A stretch of 64,000 bases of DNA from Pseudomonas taeanensis MS-3 (lineage in GTDB: Bacteria > Pseudomonadota > Gammaproteobacteria > Pseudomonadales > Pseudomonadaceae), in the NCBI RefSeq assembly GCF_000498575.2, contig NZ_AWSQ01000001.1, positions 1,562,461 to 1,626,460 on the forward strand. Reading direction: 5' to 3'. Positions 9,007 through 17,943 of this stretch are shown here, in pieces (the first letter of the stretch is position 1; each line of letters opens with the position of its first letter). A program made the position numbers and the translations under genes. The notes under the pieces were generated by a model, which saw only the letters and a list, made by a program, of their open reading frames with translations, searched no databases and had not been told where the DNA came from.

Positions 9007-9741
9007 TCAATCGACTCGGTGTCCCCAGCGCAGGTAGATGGCGTCGAGCTTGCCCGCGCTTTGCAGGCGCTCCAGGGCGGCGGCGAATTGCTGCGCGCGT
9101 TCTTCATCGCCCTTGGCGAAGGCGACGTAGCGTGGCATTTCCGCCAGGGGTTGTTGCAGGATGCGCACCTGTTGTTCGGCGTGTTGCTCGCGCACGAAGT
9201 GCATCAGCTGGGCCTGGTCGCCGACGATGATGTCGATGCGTCCGGCCAGCAGCATTGACACCAGCTGGCGTGGATTCTGGGCGCTGGTGTCGCGCGCCAG
9301 ATCGGCCTGATCGAACTCCGATTGGTAGGCATAACCGCGCACCTGGCCAATGACATAAGGCGACAGGTCGCTTAGTTGGTGCCAGTCCTGGATCGCGGTC
9401 TTGTGACTGGTCATGAATACGGTCAGGCCGCTGCGGATAGGGCCGACCAGGTTGTATTGCGCCTTGCGTTCGGGCGTGCCGGCGAACTGAAAGGCCATTT
9501 CCACCTCGCCGCGCGCGAGCATCTGCTTGACCCGCTCCCAGGGGTAAAGGCGCAGCTTGTACTCGACGCCCGCTTCACTCAGTACCGCATTGACCAATTC
9601 GACATCCAGCCCTAGTGGAGTGTCGTCGGGGTTCTGGGAAAAGCTGTAGGGGGCAAACTGTTCGTCGCCGATTACCCGCCATTGGTGGGCCAGGACTGGG
9701 GCGCTGAGCACCAGCAGTAGACAAAGCAGCAGATAGCGCAT
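9007..9741 (-). CDS. Periplasmic solute-binding protein, family 3-like
   Basis: 244 residues with a Sec signal peptide (cleavage near VLA-HQ, residue 18). The body matches SBP_bac_3: FAPYSFSQNPDDTPLGLDVELVNAVL, then ERVKQMLARGEVEMAFQFAGTPERK, and a C-terminal LDAIYLRWGH. A frame extending to 10137 runs through the next gene and is not real coding. No ABC permease or ATPase genes are adjacent. Such stand-alone proteins may serve as sensors or orphan binding proteins, and the ligand is unknown. Confidence 0.87.
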   Translation of the reverse strand: MRYLLLCLLLVLSAPVLAHQWRVIGDEQFAPYSFSQNPDDTPLGLDVELVNAVLSEAGVEYKLRLYPWERVKQMLARGEVEMAFQFAGTPERKAQYNLVGPIRSGLTVFMTSHKTAIQDWHQLSDLSPYVIGQVRGYAYQSEFDQADLARDTSAQNPRQLVSMLLAGRIDIIVGDQAQLMHFVREQHAEQQVRILQQPLAEMPRYVAFAKGDEERAQQFAAALERLQSAGKLDAIYLRWGHRVD

Positions 9742-9875
9742 GGTGGACTCCGCCTGACCATGAGAATGAGTCGGTACGCCCGTGCAAGAAGTATCAGGGC
9801 ACGCTTTGAGGCTAGTCAATTGACCGCAGAATGCGCGATAGACGCGTGAAATAATGCGCCGGTGCGCTCGCCGGG

Positions 9876-10646
9876 TCAGTCGTATTCGGCGGCCGCGTGT
9901 TCGCCGAGCAGGCGCCGCTGGCGCGGGGTGCAGGCGGCCAGCACACGTGGGTTGAAGTGAAAGGCCAGGTAGGGTGAGAACTTCTGCGCGACCATGCGCC
10001 GGCCGTAGTGCACCTGCAACAGGTAGCGCGTGCGGTCTGGCGTGCGGTTGCGGCTGCCAGCGTGCCACAGCTCGCTGCGCAGGAACAGCGCGTCGCCGGC
10101 GCGGCACAGTACTGGCTGCGGTGCCTGGCCCTGCCACTGGCTTTCGTCCTCGGCCGGCGGGCGTCCGGCGCGGTGGCTACCGGGAATCACCAGGGTGGGG
10201 CAGAGCTCGGCGTCGATGTCGTCGAGGTATAGCTGCGCGGTGCAGATCTGCATGGGCAGCTGGAAGGCTGGGTCGGCCAGTAGCGTCGACGGCAGCTGCA
10301 TGGCCAGGTAGTCCAGGTGCAAGTCGGCGCCGATAAAGCCGGGGTGACAGCGCCAGGCCGTCTGGCCAATCACGTGGCAGTCCGCGCCCAGGCAGGCCTC
10401 GGCCAGCTCGATGACTCCCGGCGGGTCGAGGTAGGGCAGCCACAGCGGGTCACGGTTGAACACGCATTTGTAGTGGTCGACCAGACCGCTGTAGTCCCAG
10501 TGCTGCGGGTGTAGTTGGTCGATGGCGGCGTGCAGTTCAGCAATCTGGCGCGTGTTCAGAGTTCCGCGCAGCAGCACGCAGCCCTGCACATGCATGGTCT
10601 GCAGGCGTTCGGCGGTCAGCTCGGCGGTAACGTGGGTGCTGGGCAT
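9876..10646 (-). CDS. Phytanoyl-CoA dioxygenase (PhyH) family protein
   Basis: 256 residues with the iron facial triad of PhyH Fe(II)/2-oxoglutarate oxygenases: H110-x-D112 in ADLHLDYL and distal H195 in LWHAGSRNRT. An arginine about 10 residues later could bind 2-oxoglutarate. The substrate is unknown; the family includes ectoine and secondary-metabolite hydroxylases. The neighbours (glutaredoxin, binding protein) give no pathway. Confidence 0.85.
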   Translation of the reverse strand: MPSTHVTAELTAERLQTMHVQGCVLLRGTLNTRQIAELHAAIDQLHPQHWDYSGLVDHYKCVFNRDPLWLPYLDPPGVIELAEACLGADCHVIGQTAWRCHPGFIGADLHLDYLAMQLPSTLLADPAFQLPMQICTAQLYLDDIDAELCPTLVIPGSHRAGRPPAEDESQWQGQAPQPVLCRAGDALFLRSELWHAGSRNRTPDRTRYLLQVHYGRRMVAQKFSPYLAFHFNPRVLAACTPRQRRLLGEHAAAEYD

Positions 10647-10699
10647 GCTGGTGACTCCCTACTCTGGACGTGCTGGCCGGCAGCCGCTGGGCCGGCGCG

Positions 10700-11335
10700 T
10701 TAGGATTTGCGGGTCAAGTCATGCGCCGAGAGAGACGACTGGCCACGCTCGGGGTTGGCCTCCACCTTGTTGTGCAGACGTTGACTCAAGGCATCCGCGC
10801 CGCCGATGTAGCTGCCATCCAGCCAGATTTGCGGCACCGTGATGGGGGTGCTCGGACCCACCAGCGGCTTGACCCGGGCCAGCATCTCGTAGAGCGCGCG
10901 TGGGTCCTTGACCACGTCGTGATAGCGGAAGTCGATGCCCGCCGCCTTCAGGTAGCCTTTGGCGCGCTGGCAGTGGGGACAGGTTTCCTTACCGAACAAA
11001 TGGTGGCCGCTCGCCGGGGTGCGGCCGGCGTGGTGAGCGATCACCGCCTCGGTGAGCACGCCGCGGTTGAGCGCATTGCCCTGGCTGATCACCCGGCCCT
11101 CGACCATCACGATGGGCGCATGCCAGCCGCCCTTGAGCAGCGGCTGCCACCACAGGCTCAACCAATCGCGGGTCTGCAGATCCACCGGGATGTCGGCCAA
11201 CTCGTTGCTCAGGGTGTCGTTGATCACGTCGTGGGTCAGGGCGCACTCGCCACAGGGAATCTTGATCCTGAAGGGGCCGAAGGCGCCGGCCCAGCGGTAG
11301 AGGGTGATGCGAACGGCTGCACTGCTCATGCTCAT
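10700..11335 (-). CDS. Tandem glutaredoxin/thioredoxin-fold protein
   Basis: 211 residues. The C-terminal ~100 residues form a glutaredoxin domain with a CPHC active site (119-122) and the glutathione-site TVPQIWLDGSYIGGADAL. The N-terminal ~100 residues look like a second thioredoxin-like domain with CGEC at 28-31. Two potential active sites in one chain are unusual for a glutaredoxin. An alternative start lies 6 bp inside (11329). Its partners are unknown. Confidence 0.8.
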   Translation of the reverse strand: MSMSSAAVRITLYRWAGAFGPFRIKIPCGECALTHDVINDTLSNELADIPVDLQTRDWLSLWWQPLLKGGWHAPIVMVEGRVISQGNALNRGVLTEAVIAHHAGRTPASGHHLFGKETCPHCQRAKGYLKAAGIDFRYHDVVKDPRALYEMLARVKPLVGPSTPITVPQIWLDGSYIGGADALSQRLHNKVEANPERGQSSLSAHDLTRKS

Positions 11336-11543
11336 GCCTATCGACGCTGCAGGGCACAGGCCCTGGTTTGAGAATAGCTAATCAGCCTTGTCTGTCGTTC
11401 CTGGCCTGTGTGTTGGGCGGGCTGTGGCGCTCGGCGCAAACGGGCGACCCGCGTCCGGACAAGCCTATGGCTATCCTCAAGGTGACAGCGGCGTGTTCGG
11501 ACGCTTGTGTCGACCCTTCTTTGCCACGCAGCAGGTTCTGGGC

Positions 11544-12503
11544 ATGCAACTAGACGACATCACTGACAGCGTCTTGCAAACCTTGTGGGGGTGGGCGACC
11601 ACGCCCTGGTTGCAGATCGGCGAGACCGATTTGCACCTGGCGCGGCTGTTGGGTTTGCTCTTCATCCTGTTCTTCGCCTGGTGGTTCTCCTCCCTGCTGG
11701 AGCACGGTCTGCACAATGTGGCGGCGCGCGGCAAGGGCACCCACATGAATTCCTCGGGGATGTATGCGCTGACCCGGATCATCCGCTATGCGGTATGGAT
11801 CATCGGCACCCTGGTCGGTTTACGTTACCTCGGTCTCGACCTGACCAACCTGGCCTTGATCGGCGGGGCAATCGGTGTGGGTATCGGTTTCGGTCTGCAG
11901 AACATATTCAGCAATTTCATCTCCGGCTTGATCCTGCTGCTGGAGAAGACCCTCAAGGTCGGCGATTTCGTCGACCTGCAATCTGGGGTGATGGGCCGCG
12001 TTACCGAGATCGGCATGCGCTACACGCGCATTACCACCAATGATCTGGTCGACATCATCGTGCCCAACTCGGAGTTCATTAACGGCCGGGTGACCAACTG
12101 GAGCTTCAACGAGAAATACCGGCGCATCCACGTGCCGTTCGGCGTGGCCTATGGCAGCGACAAGCACAAGGTCAAGCAGGCGGTGCTCAAGGCGGTGGAG
12201 GCGGTGCCGGGGTGCATCATCAATGAGCCCGCGCGGCAGCCGGATGTGTGGCTGACCAAGTTTGGCGACAGCAGCCTGGAGTTCGAACTGGTGGTGTGGG
12301 TGGCGCACGATCTGATGATTTCACCGGGGGCGACCAACGCCCGCTTCATGTGGGCCATCGAGGACCAGCTGCGCCTGGCCGAGGTGGAAATCCCCTTTCC
12401 GCAGCGTGACCTGCACCTGCGCTCCGGTAGCCTGCGCCTGGATCTGGGCGACGATCCGCGCCTGCAGGCCCTGCGCGATCAGCCGCCAACCGGCGACCGT
12501 TAA
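11544..12503 (+). CDS. Small-conductance mechanosensitive channel, MscS family
   Basis: 319 residues. Three membrane helices lead into the pore-lining TM3, with Gly/Ala packing (LALIGGAIGVGIGFGLQNIFSNFISGLILLLEK). The beta domain follows (LKVGDFVDL...GRVTEIGMRYTRITTNDLVDIIVPNSEFI), then the alpha/beta cage. This inner-membrane channel releases solutes on hypo-osmotic shock. I start at 11544 (MQLDDITDS); the frame extends to 11388 but the extra residues are not channel-like. Confidence 0.9.
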   Translation: MQLDDITDSVLQTLWGWATTPWLQIGETDLHLARLLGLLFILFFAWWFSSLLEHGLHNVAARGKGTHMNSSGMYALTRIIRYAVWIIGTLVGLRYLGLDLTNLALIGGAIGVGIGFGLQNIFSNFISGLILLLEKTLKVGDFVDLQSGVMGRVTEIGMRYTRITTNDLVDIIVPNSEFINGRVTNWSFNEKYRRIHVPFGVAYGSDKHKVKQAVLKAVEAVPGCIINEPARQPDVWLTKFGDSSLEFELVVWVAHDLMISPGATNARFMWAIEDQLRLAEVEIPFPQRDLHLRSGSLRLDLGDDPRLQALRDQPPTGDR

Positions 12504-12548
12504 AGCCCCTGAGCACAGAGGCCCCGCATGGGCGGGGCGGCCTGTTGG

Positions 12549-12923
12549 CTACCAGCGTGGATGGGCGTAATAGCCTCTATGCCGACCATGATGCTTGTGG
12601 TGGTGCCGTCTGAACGAGTGGCGCGGCGCGACCACCACGGGGTAGGGCTGGTAGTACGTCGGCTGCGGCGGGTAGTAGACGGGTTGTGGCGGCGGGTAGT
12701 ACGCAGGTTGCGCCGGGTAGTAGACCACCGCTGGCGGCGGGTACGCCTCGACATAGACCGGAGCCGGTGCATAACGGCTATTGGCGACGATGGCGCCGCC
12801 GACCACGGCGCCCAGGATGGCCCCGGCAATGGCAGCATCGCGATCAGAGCCGCGAGCCTGTGCCTGACCACCGAGTGCCAGGCCGGCCACGAGCACGGCG
12901 AGTAGGGGAATACGGTTAAGCAT
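12549..12923 (-). CDS. Small exported Tyr/Pro-rich repeat protein
   Basis: 124 residues. A signal peptide (LLAVLVAGLALGGQAQA) is followed by a glycine-zipper segment (AAIAGAILGAVVGGAIVA), then repeats of the type YYPPQP, and a His/Arg-rich tail. Related glycine-zipper proteins sit in the outer membrane or periplasm. Function unknown. The repeats make the gene prone to length variation. Confidence 0.75.
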   Translation of the reverse strand: MLNRIPLLAVLVAGLALGGQAQARGSDRDAAIAGAILGAVVGGAIVANSRYAPAPVYVEAYPPPAVVYYPAQPAYYPPPQPVYYPPQPTYYQPYPVVVAPRHSFRRHHHKHHGRHRGYYAHPRW

Positions 12924-13269
12924 GACGGGTACTCCTGCGTAGCGTCGGCATGTGCCGGTTACTAGTTTCGACCCTGGGCTTAATTGAACGTCTCGCGAGC
13001 TAAGGTAAAGCTTGTGTAAACCCCTCGAGCGCAGCTGTTGAGCGGGCTTGCTGCCTGGCGTCAGCGCGCCCTTGTGACCCCCGTGCTAAGCGCATTCGTG
13101 CTCACATCCTGATGATGGGGTGAGCCGGTCAGGTCGCAGTGCTGCATCGAAGGCACTGTCCATTTGATTGGCTATAAGGGTCCGTCTGGATTGTTGATTG
13201 TATTTATAAAGATATATTTATCAAATACTTATGAGTTAATAATGCGAGGTTAAGAAAATTGACGAAATA
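12924..13269. other. Intergenic region, AT-rich toward its right end
   Basis: No gene is seen. From about 13180 the sequence becomes markedly AT-rich, leading into the promoter at 13270. Confidence 0.5.
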
Positions 13270-13298
13270 TTGACTATCCCGTCTTGCGGAACTAATAC
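13270..13298 (+). promoter_or_regulatory. Sigma-70-type promoter of the five-haem cytochrome gene
   Basis: TTGACT (13270-13275), a 17-bp spacer and TAATAC (13293-13298) are close to consensus. Transcription would begin near 13305 and give a leader of about 230 nt before the start codon at 13534. Confidence 0.65.
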
Positions 13299-13302
13299 CT
13301 TA

Positions 13303-13350
13303 GGTACGCTCAAGCAAATATGAGTGTTTCATGCGCTTGAGGCGGGTACC
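13303..13350 (+). promoter_or_regulatory. Stem-loop at the start of the cytochrome leader RNA
   Basis: GGTAC (13303-13307) pairs with GTACC (13346-13350), and CTCAAGC (13309-13315) pairs with GCTTGAG (13334-13340). A smaller ATGA/TCAT stem lies inside. The structure would form at the very 5' end of the message. It matches no riboswitch class I know. Confidence 0.5.
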
Positions 13351-13533
13351 CGGACCGTGTGCTGCTAGGGCAATGGTACGAAGTCTGTCTGGGCCAATCC
13401 CGGTCTCTGTTGGCGCCTTTTCTAAAGCCTGCTCGTGCGAGTAGATGGCTCGGTTATTGAGTGCTGTCTGCTGCATTGGTCAGAGCGTGCTACGACTGTG
13501 GCCCTGCGCAGTTGTGCTGAGGGAGGCTGTGAG

Positions 13534-15084
13534 ATGGACAGAGTAGCGGGGAGGGCAGGACAAACTCCGTCATCCGTAAGCTGTGCCGTAACGGTTGTGG
13601 CAGATCACAGGCCCGCGGCCATACGCTTTCTCAATTCGCCGTTCATGCGCTTTCTCTATTCGCTGGGCTTGCTGCTGGTGGCAACGCTGCTGGCAACGCT
13701 GGTGGCTATGGACATGGCGGTGGGCGACGAGCAGCCGGGTAATGAAAAGTGGCTGGAGCCGGCCCGCTCCAAACTCATGGCTGTGATGAGCGCCATGCCG
13801 TTCTTTCCGCACCGAGCCAACACCACCGGCAATCTGGTGTTGGATGTGAAGGACTTCGATGATGCCCAGGTGTGCGGCACTTGCCATGTCGAGATCTACA
13901 AACAGTGGCGTACTTCGATGATGTCCCAGGCCTGGGACGACCCGGTCTATCGGGCCTTGCTGAAAATGGCCAGTGAAGCCACCAATGGCAAGGTGGATAA
14001 TTTCTGCACCGGCTGCCACTCGCCAATCGGCCTCACCACCGGACAGATTACCTCGCAGGTCAACCGCTCCTCGATTGAGGACAGCGCCATGAACCACCCG
14101 ATGCCTGGGGTCGATTGCGAGACGTGCCACAACATCAGCGCGCGCACCGGCCTGGATAACGGCGCCTATGTCATGAGCCCGCGTGCGCACGGCCGGCCGA
14201 CCAAGTACGGCCCGCGCAAGGATGCCGTTTCGCCTTATCACGACACCGTGTATTCGGCGCTGCACACACGCTCTGACTTCTGCGCTACCTGCCACAACGT
14301 CACCCACCCCTTCAGCAGCGTGGCGGTCGAACGCACCTACGATGAATGGCTGGAAAGCCCCTACAGCTTCAATAATGAAACCTGCCAGGACTGTCATATG
14401 CCGGGTTTTGCCGGAAAGGCCGCGATCATGGGGCCAGACCGCGAGCGGGTCGCTTCGCACTGGTTCAGCGGCGCCAACGCTACCGTGCTCAGCTATCTCG
14501 GCCAGCACGAGGCCGCGCAGCGTGCGCGTGACATGCTCGCCAGTGCGGCGGAAATGCAGTTTCAGCCACTGCCGGCCGACATGCTGCCCGGTCAATACAC
14601 CACGGTCGCGGTCAAGGTGGCCAATGTCGGCGCCGGGCACAAACTGCCGACCGGTTTCCCGGAAGGGCGGGAGATCTGGATCGACTTCCAGGTGCGCGAT
14701 GCTACGGGGCGCGAGCTCTATCGCCTGGGTGCGGTCAAGGACGGCAAGACCGAGGAGGATACGCGTAATTTCAAGGTGCATCTGGGCGACAAGGATGGTA
14801 ATGAGCTGGACATCGAGGTCTGGAACGCTACGCAAATCCTCTCGGATAACCGCATCCTGCCCAAGGGCTACATCGTCCGCGAGTTCTCCTTCCAGGTGCC
14901 GGCTGACGCAGTCGGGCCACTGACACTGACCGCGCACCTGAACTACTGGCCGTTCTCGCAGAAGCTGGCCGATTACCTGTTGGGCAAGGACAAGATGCAG
15001 GTGGAGGTCACCCGCATGGCCAGCGTGACGCAGCGCGTGCCTTTATTGAAGGCGCTGGCCAGTGCCGCTACGGGTACGCCATAG
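13534..15084 (+). CDS. Five-haem c-type cytochrome (cytochrome c554-like family)
   Basis: 516 residues from the ATG at 13534, chosen for the strong AGGGAGG 7-9 nt upstream; an inner ATG at 13645 is the alternative. One N-terminal membrane anchor lies at about residues 38-58. Five haem motifs follow: CGTCH (114), CTGCH (158), CETCH (195), CATCH (250) and CQDCH (284). The C-terminal ~200 residues lack haem motifs and look like a beta-sandwich. Membrane-anchored periplasmic electron transfer is likely. Related cytochromes act in nitrogen- or sulfur-compound redox. The cytochrome P460 gene is convergent downstream. Confidence 0.87.
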   Translation: MDRVAGRAGQTPSSVSCAVTVVADHRPAAIRFLNSPFMRFLYSLGLLLVATLLATLVAMDMAVGDEQPGNEKWLEPARSKLMAVMSAMPFFPHRANTTGNLVLDVKDFDDAQVCGTCHVEIYKQWRTSMMSQAWDDPVYRALLKMASEATNGKVDNFCTGCHSPIGLTTGQITSQVNRSSIEDSAMNHPMPGVDCETCHNISARTGLDNGAYVMSPRAHGRPTKYGPRKDAVSPYHDTVYSALHTRSDFCATCHNVTHPFSSVAVERTYDEWLESPYSFNNETCQDCHMPGFAGKAAIMGPDRERVASHWFSGANATVLSYLGQHEAAQRARDMLASAAEMQFQPLPADMLPGQYTTVAVKVANVGAGHKLPTGFPEGREIWIDFQVRDATGRELYRLGAVKDGKTEEDTRNFKVHLGDKDGNELDIEVWNATQILSDNRILPKGYIVREFSFQVPADAVGPLTLTAHLNYWPFSQKLADYLLGKDKMQVEVTRMASVTQRVPLLKALASAATGTP

Positions 15085-15165
15085 TCCTGTCAGTGTGGGC
15101 ATACCTAAGTGGGGGCACCGATCACGCGTGCCGAACTGCCCGATCGGCACGCTCTGCGCGTCGGC

Positions 15166-15714
15166 TCAAGGCTTGTGCAGCGTCGGGTAGCCCTGGCTGA
15201 ACACCCAGTCGCTCTGCTGGGCCGGAACGTGGCAGGCCTTGCAGGTTTCCTCGAAACTCTTGGAGACATTCAGCGTCGGGTTCTTGGCTTCGTACAGTGC
15301 CCAGCCCCAACCCTCGCCCCAGTGCGGGTTGCCCTGGAAGCGGCCCTGGCGGTCCTTGACCATCACGAACCAGACCGCGGTATCGCCGGCCCACTGCGCC
15401 AGGCCGGTGGTCTGCGTGCCGTGCTCGACCTTGCGGATTTCCTTGATCAGTACGGCGCCGTCCGGGAATTTGCCGGTCTGGCGGTAGGCCTCAACCACTT
15501 CAGGCTGGCTGTAGACGTCATGGAAGCCATAACCGGGCGCCTTTTCGTCGGCCACCACCCAGGAACCCAGGTGGCTCCAGCTCTTGCGGGCATCGGCGGG
15601 CAGGCTGATTTCGCCTTGGTCATTCACGTAGGTACTGAAGGTGTGCTCGGCCAAATCCGCCGCGCTGGCGTTGAGGCTGGCGAGGGCGATGGCGAGGGAC
15701 GCTAGGGTCTTCAT
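15166..15714 (-). CDS. Cytochrome P460 family protein
   Basis: 182 residues with a signal peptide (cleavage after ASA, about residue 19) and a single haem motif CKACH at 158-162 near the C terminus. The P460 body contains GSWVVADEKAPGYGFHDVY and FPDGAVLIKEIRK; a lysine in this region could cross-link to haem as in true P460. True P460 oxidises hydroxylamine, sometimes with NO. Some relatives are ordinary c' cytochromes. The substrate here is unproven. Confidence 0.85.
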   Translation of the reverse strand: MKTLASLAIALASLNASAADLAEHTFSTYVNDQGEISLPADARKSWSHLGSWVVADEKAPGYGFHDVYSQPEVVEAYRQTGKFPDGAVLIKEIRKVEHGTQTTGLAQWAGDTAVWFVMVKDRQGRFQGNPHWGEGWGWALYEAKNPTLNVSKSFEETCKACHVPAQQSDWVFSQGYPTLHKP

Positions 15715-15773
15715 GAGGATGCTCCTCTGTGGGGACGAGAAACGGCGGCGCCCGGCTAGGCGCCGCCGAACCG

Positions 15774-16313
15774 TTACAACGCGGCGTTGACCGGCGGGAA
15801 GTCGATGTCGGTGTGCGCCAGGTTGTTGGTGAAATTGGTCAGCACGTTGAGCGCTACCTGAGCCACGACTTCGAGGATCAGGCCGTCATCCAGGCCGGCC
15901 TCGCGAGCGGCGAGCAACTCGCTGTCGCGGATGCGCCCGCGCTGCGCCAGCACTTGTGTGGCCAGCTCGGCGGTGCGCGCCTCCAGCGGATCGGCTGCCT
16001 TGCCTGCGCGGGCTGCGAGCAGTTCGGCAGCGCTCAGACCGGCGCCCTTGCCCATCAGGCTGTGGGCGCTCAGGCAATACTCGCAACCATGAGTCTGGGC
16101 CACCGCCAGGGCGATGATCTCGCGCTGGCGAGCGCTGAGGCGGCCGCGGCCGAGGGTTTCCGAGAGCCCCAGGTAGCCCTGCAGGGCCACCGGGGCTTGA
16201 GCGAGGGTACTGAACAGGTTGGGCAGCATGCCCAGTTTGCGCTTCACCGCATCGAGCGTGGCTACGGTTTGTGCGTCGGTGTGCGTGAGATTGACGGGAG
16301 TGATACGGGGCAT
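15774..16313 (-). CDS. Carboxymuconolactone decarboxylase / AhpD-like peroxidase-related protein
   Basis: 179 residues with the AhpD-type redox motif CEYCLSAH (C77, C80, H84) and preceding ARQREIIALAVAQTHG. Members with CxxC plus His are thiol-dependent peroxide reductases or their partners, not decarboxylases. Divergent from an AraC-family gene that may regulate it (about 104 bp between starts). Confidence 0.88.
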   Translation of the reverse strand: MPRITPVNLTHTDAQTVATLDAVKRKLGMLPNLFSTLAQAPVALQGYLGLSETLGRGRLSARQREIIALAVAQTHGCEYCLSAHSLMGKGAGLSAAELLAARAGKAADPLEARTAELATQVLAQRGRIRDSELLAAREAGLDDGLILEVVAQVALNVLTNFTNNLAHTDIDFPPVNAAL

Positions 16314-16417
16314 GCTGAGTTTCCTTCGGTTGGTGATGAGACTGTGATATCCACTTTGACCGAGGAGGCGATATTAGTGATGATGAATAGTCTCTTAAAT
16401 CTAGCCGATGGTATCGA

Positions 16418-17245
16418 ATGGACCGTCTCTCTCCCTTGCTGGCCCGCTTCAGCCTGAGTGCCAAGGTGTTCCACAGCGGACCACTGTGTGGCTTCTCCGA
16501 ACAGTTCGACGGCGGCAGCGTCGGCTATCTGCACCTGTTGCGCCGCGGCACCCTGCGGGTCTCCGGGCCACAGATGCACAGCTACGAGATCGATCAACCC
16601 TCGTTGCTGCTGTTTCCCCGGCCGTGCAGCCACCGCCTGCATGCCGATGGGCTGGAGGGTGCCGAACTGCTGTGCGCCACCTTCGACTTCGGCGGCGGCC
16701 TGGGCAATCCGCTGCTGCGCACCCTGCCCGCCGAGATGCTGGTGCCGCTGGCGCAGATCCCCAGCCTGGAACCGGTGTTGAATCTGCTGTTCGACGAGGC
16801 CTTCGACGATCATTGCGGGCGCCAGGCGGCCATCGATCGGTTGGTCGAGTACGTGCTGATCCTGCTGATGCGCCACGCCATGGATGCCAACCTGCTGCAG
16901 GCCGGAATTCTCGCCGGGCTGGCCGAGCCGCGCCTGGCCAAGGCGATCAATGCCATGCATGAACAACCGGAGGCCGGCTGGACCCTGGAAAGCCTGGCGC
17001 AGCGGGCCGGCATGTCGCGTGCGCGCTTCGCGGTGAACTTCCGCGAGGCGGTCGGCATGACGCCGCTGGACTACCTGACAGAGTGGCGTCTGAGCCTGGC
17101 CAAGAGCCTGCTCAAACACGGTAAACCCATGGGGCTGGTGGCACCAGCGGTCGGCTATGCCAGCCCGGAAGCACTGTCGCGGGTGTTCAGCCGCTGCTGT
17201 GGCCTGTCACCACGGGACTGGCTGAAGAGCCTGATGCAGGCCTGA
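16418..17245 (+). CDS. AraC-family transcriptional regulator
   Basis: 275 residues. The N-terminal ~170 residues form a cupin-like sensor of the AraC cupin_6 type (SGPQMHSYEIDQPSLLLFPRPCSHRL). The C-terminal ~100 residues carry two helix-turn-helix motifs (ESLAQRAGMSRARFAVNFRE; VAPAVGYASPEALSRVFSR). Its divergent position beside the AhpD-like gene suggests it controls that gene. Confidence 0.88.
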   Translation: MDRLSPLLARFSLSAKVFHSGPLCGFSEQFDGGSVGYLHLLRRGTLRVSGPQMHSYEIDQPSLLLFPRPCSHRLHADGLEGAELLCATFDFGGGLGNPLLRTLPAEMLVPLAQIPSLEPVLNLLFDEAFDDHCGRQAAIDRLVEYVLILLMRHAMDANLLQAGILAGLAEPRLAKAINAMHEQPEAGWTLESLAQRAGMSRARFAVNFREAVGMTPLDYLTEWRLSLAKSLLKHGKPMGLVAPAVGYASPEALSRVFSRCCGLSPRDWLKSLMQA

Positions 17246-17269
17246 GAACGGCCTGGCGGCAACGGCCGG

Positions 17270-17755
17270 TTAGGGCACGGTTGCGGGCTCGGGCCAGTTG
17301 AGGGTGCCGCTGTCGGTAAAGCGTGAAGTGCCGAACAGCCCGCCGGCCAGCTTGCCGTGCAGCTCATAGGGCAGGCCTTGCCCAGGCTTGTAGCCGGCCG
17401 CGCCCCAGGCCTGACGCATGGCGGAGAACGCGGAAATGCTCACCGGCACGCTGATCAGCGCCTCACCGAAGCGCGGCACCTGGCCGCGCTGATCGCTCAC
17501 CCCGCTGGCCAGCGGCTGGCCGTTGACGGCCAGGTCCAGGGCCACGCCGTTGTAGTCGATGGCGGTGTCATTCGGGTTGAGCACTCGCAGCTTCACCGCG
17601 AAGCGCATCTCCAGGCCTTCGCCGGCCAGTGGCTCAAGGCCAACCAGGTCGATGCGCAGCGGATCACGCAGGCCGAGGCTGCTGCACGCCGCCAGGCTGA
17701 ACGCCAGCAGGCTGTAGAGCAGGGCGCGTATCAGGTGGGAGGCACTAATGGGCAT
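17270..17755 (-). CDS. LEA type 2 family lipoprotein
   Basis: 161 residues. Lipobox SLAAC (C24), then a LEA-2/WHy beta-sandwich domain (LEMRFAVKLRVLNPNDTAIDYNGVALDLAVNGQPLASGVS). Bacterial members are envelope lipoproteins related to desiccation-stress proteins; their function is unclear. A tandem 8-bp repeat lies about 67-131 bp upstream of the start. Confidence 0.85.
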   Translation of the reverse strand: MPISASHLIRALLYSLLAFSLAACSSLGLRDPLRIDLVGLEPLAGEGLEMRFAVKLRVLNPNDTAIDYNGVALDLAVNGQPLASGVSDQRGQVPRFGEALISVPVSISAFSAMRQAWGAAGYKPGQGLPYELHGKLAGGLFGTSRFTDSGTLNWPEPATVP

Positions 17756-17822
17756 GGCGTGATATTCCGTTGTGGGCAGTGGGTACAGGATAGAAGACAG
17801 TCGCGGATGAGTTTTGCTCAGT

Positions 17823-17886
17823 CAGTCTCTCAGTCTCTCAGTCTCTCAGTCTCTCAGTCTCTCAGTCTCTCAGTCTCTCAGTCTCT
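17823..17886. repeat. Tandem repeat, eight copies of CAGTCTCT
   Basis: Eight perfect 8-bp units fill the gap between the EamA gene and the LEA-2 lipoprotein gene. Because the unit is not a multiple of 10.5 bp, copy-number changes would alter promoter geometry upstream of the lipoprotein gene. An open frame through the repeat is not a credible gene. Confidence 0.95.
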
Positions 17887-17943
17887 CGGGCGTGGTGAGT
17901 CGGCGGAGCCATGTCCGCGCAACCGCCTCTATCATGCGATGTC

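Noticed and set aside
9742..10137. N-terminal extension of the solute-binding protein
   Set aside because: It overlaps the PhyH gene, is Arg/Pro-rich, and lies before an evident signal peptide.
13570..14937. 455-codon minus-strand frame antisense to the five-haem cytochrome
   Set aside because: The plus strand carries five haem motifs and a ribosome site; the antisense protein has no recognisable family and is a high-GC shadow.
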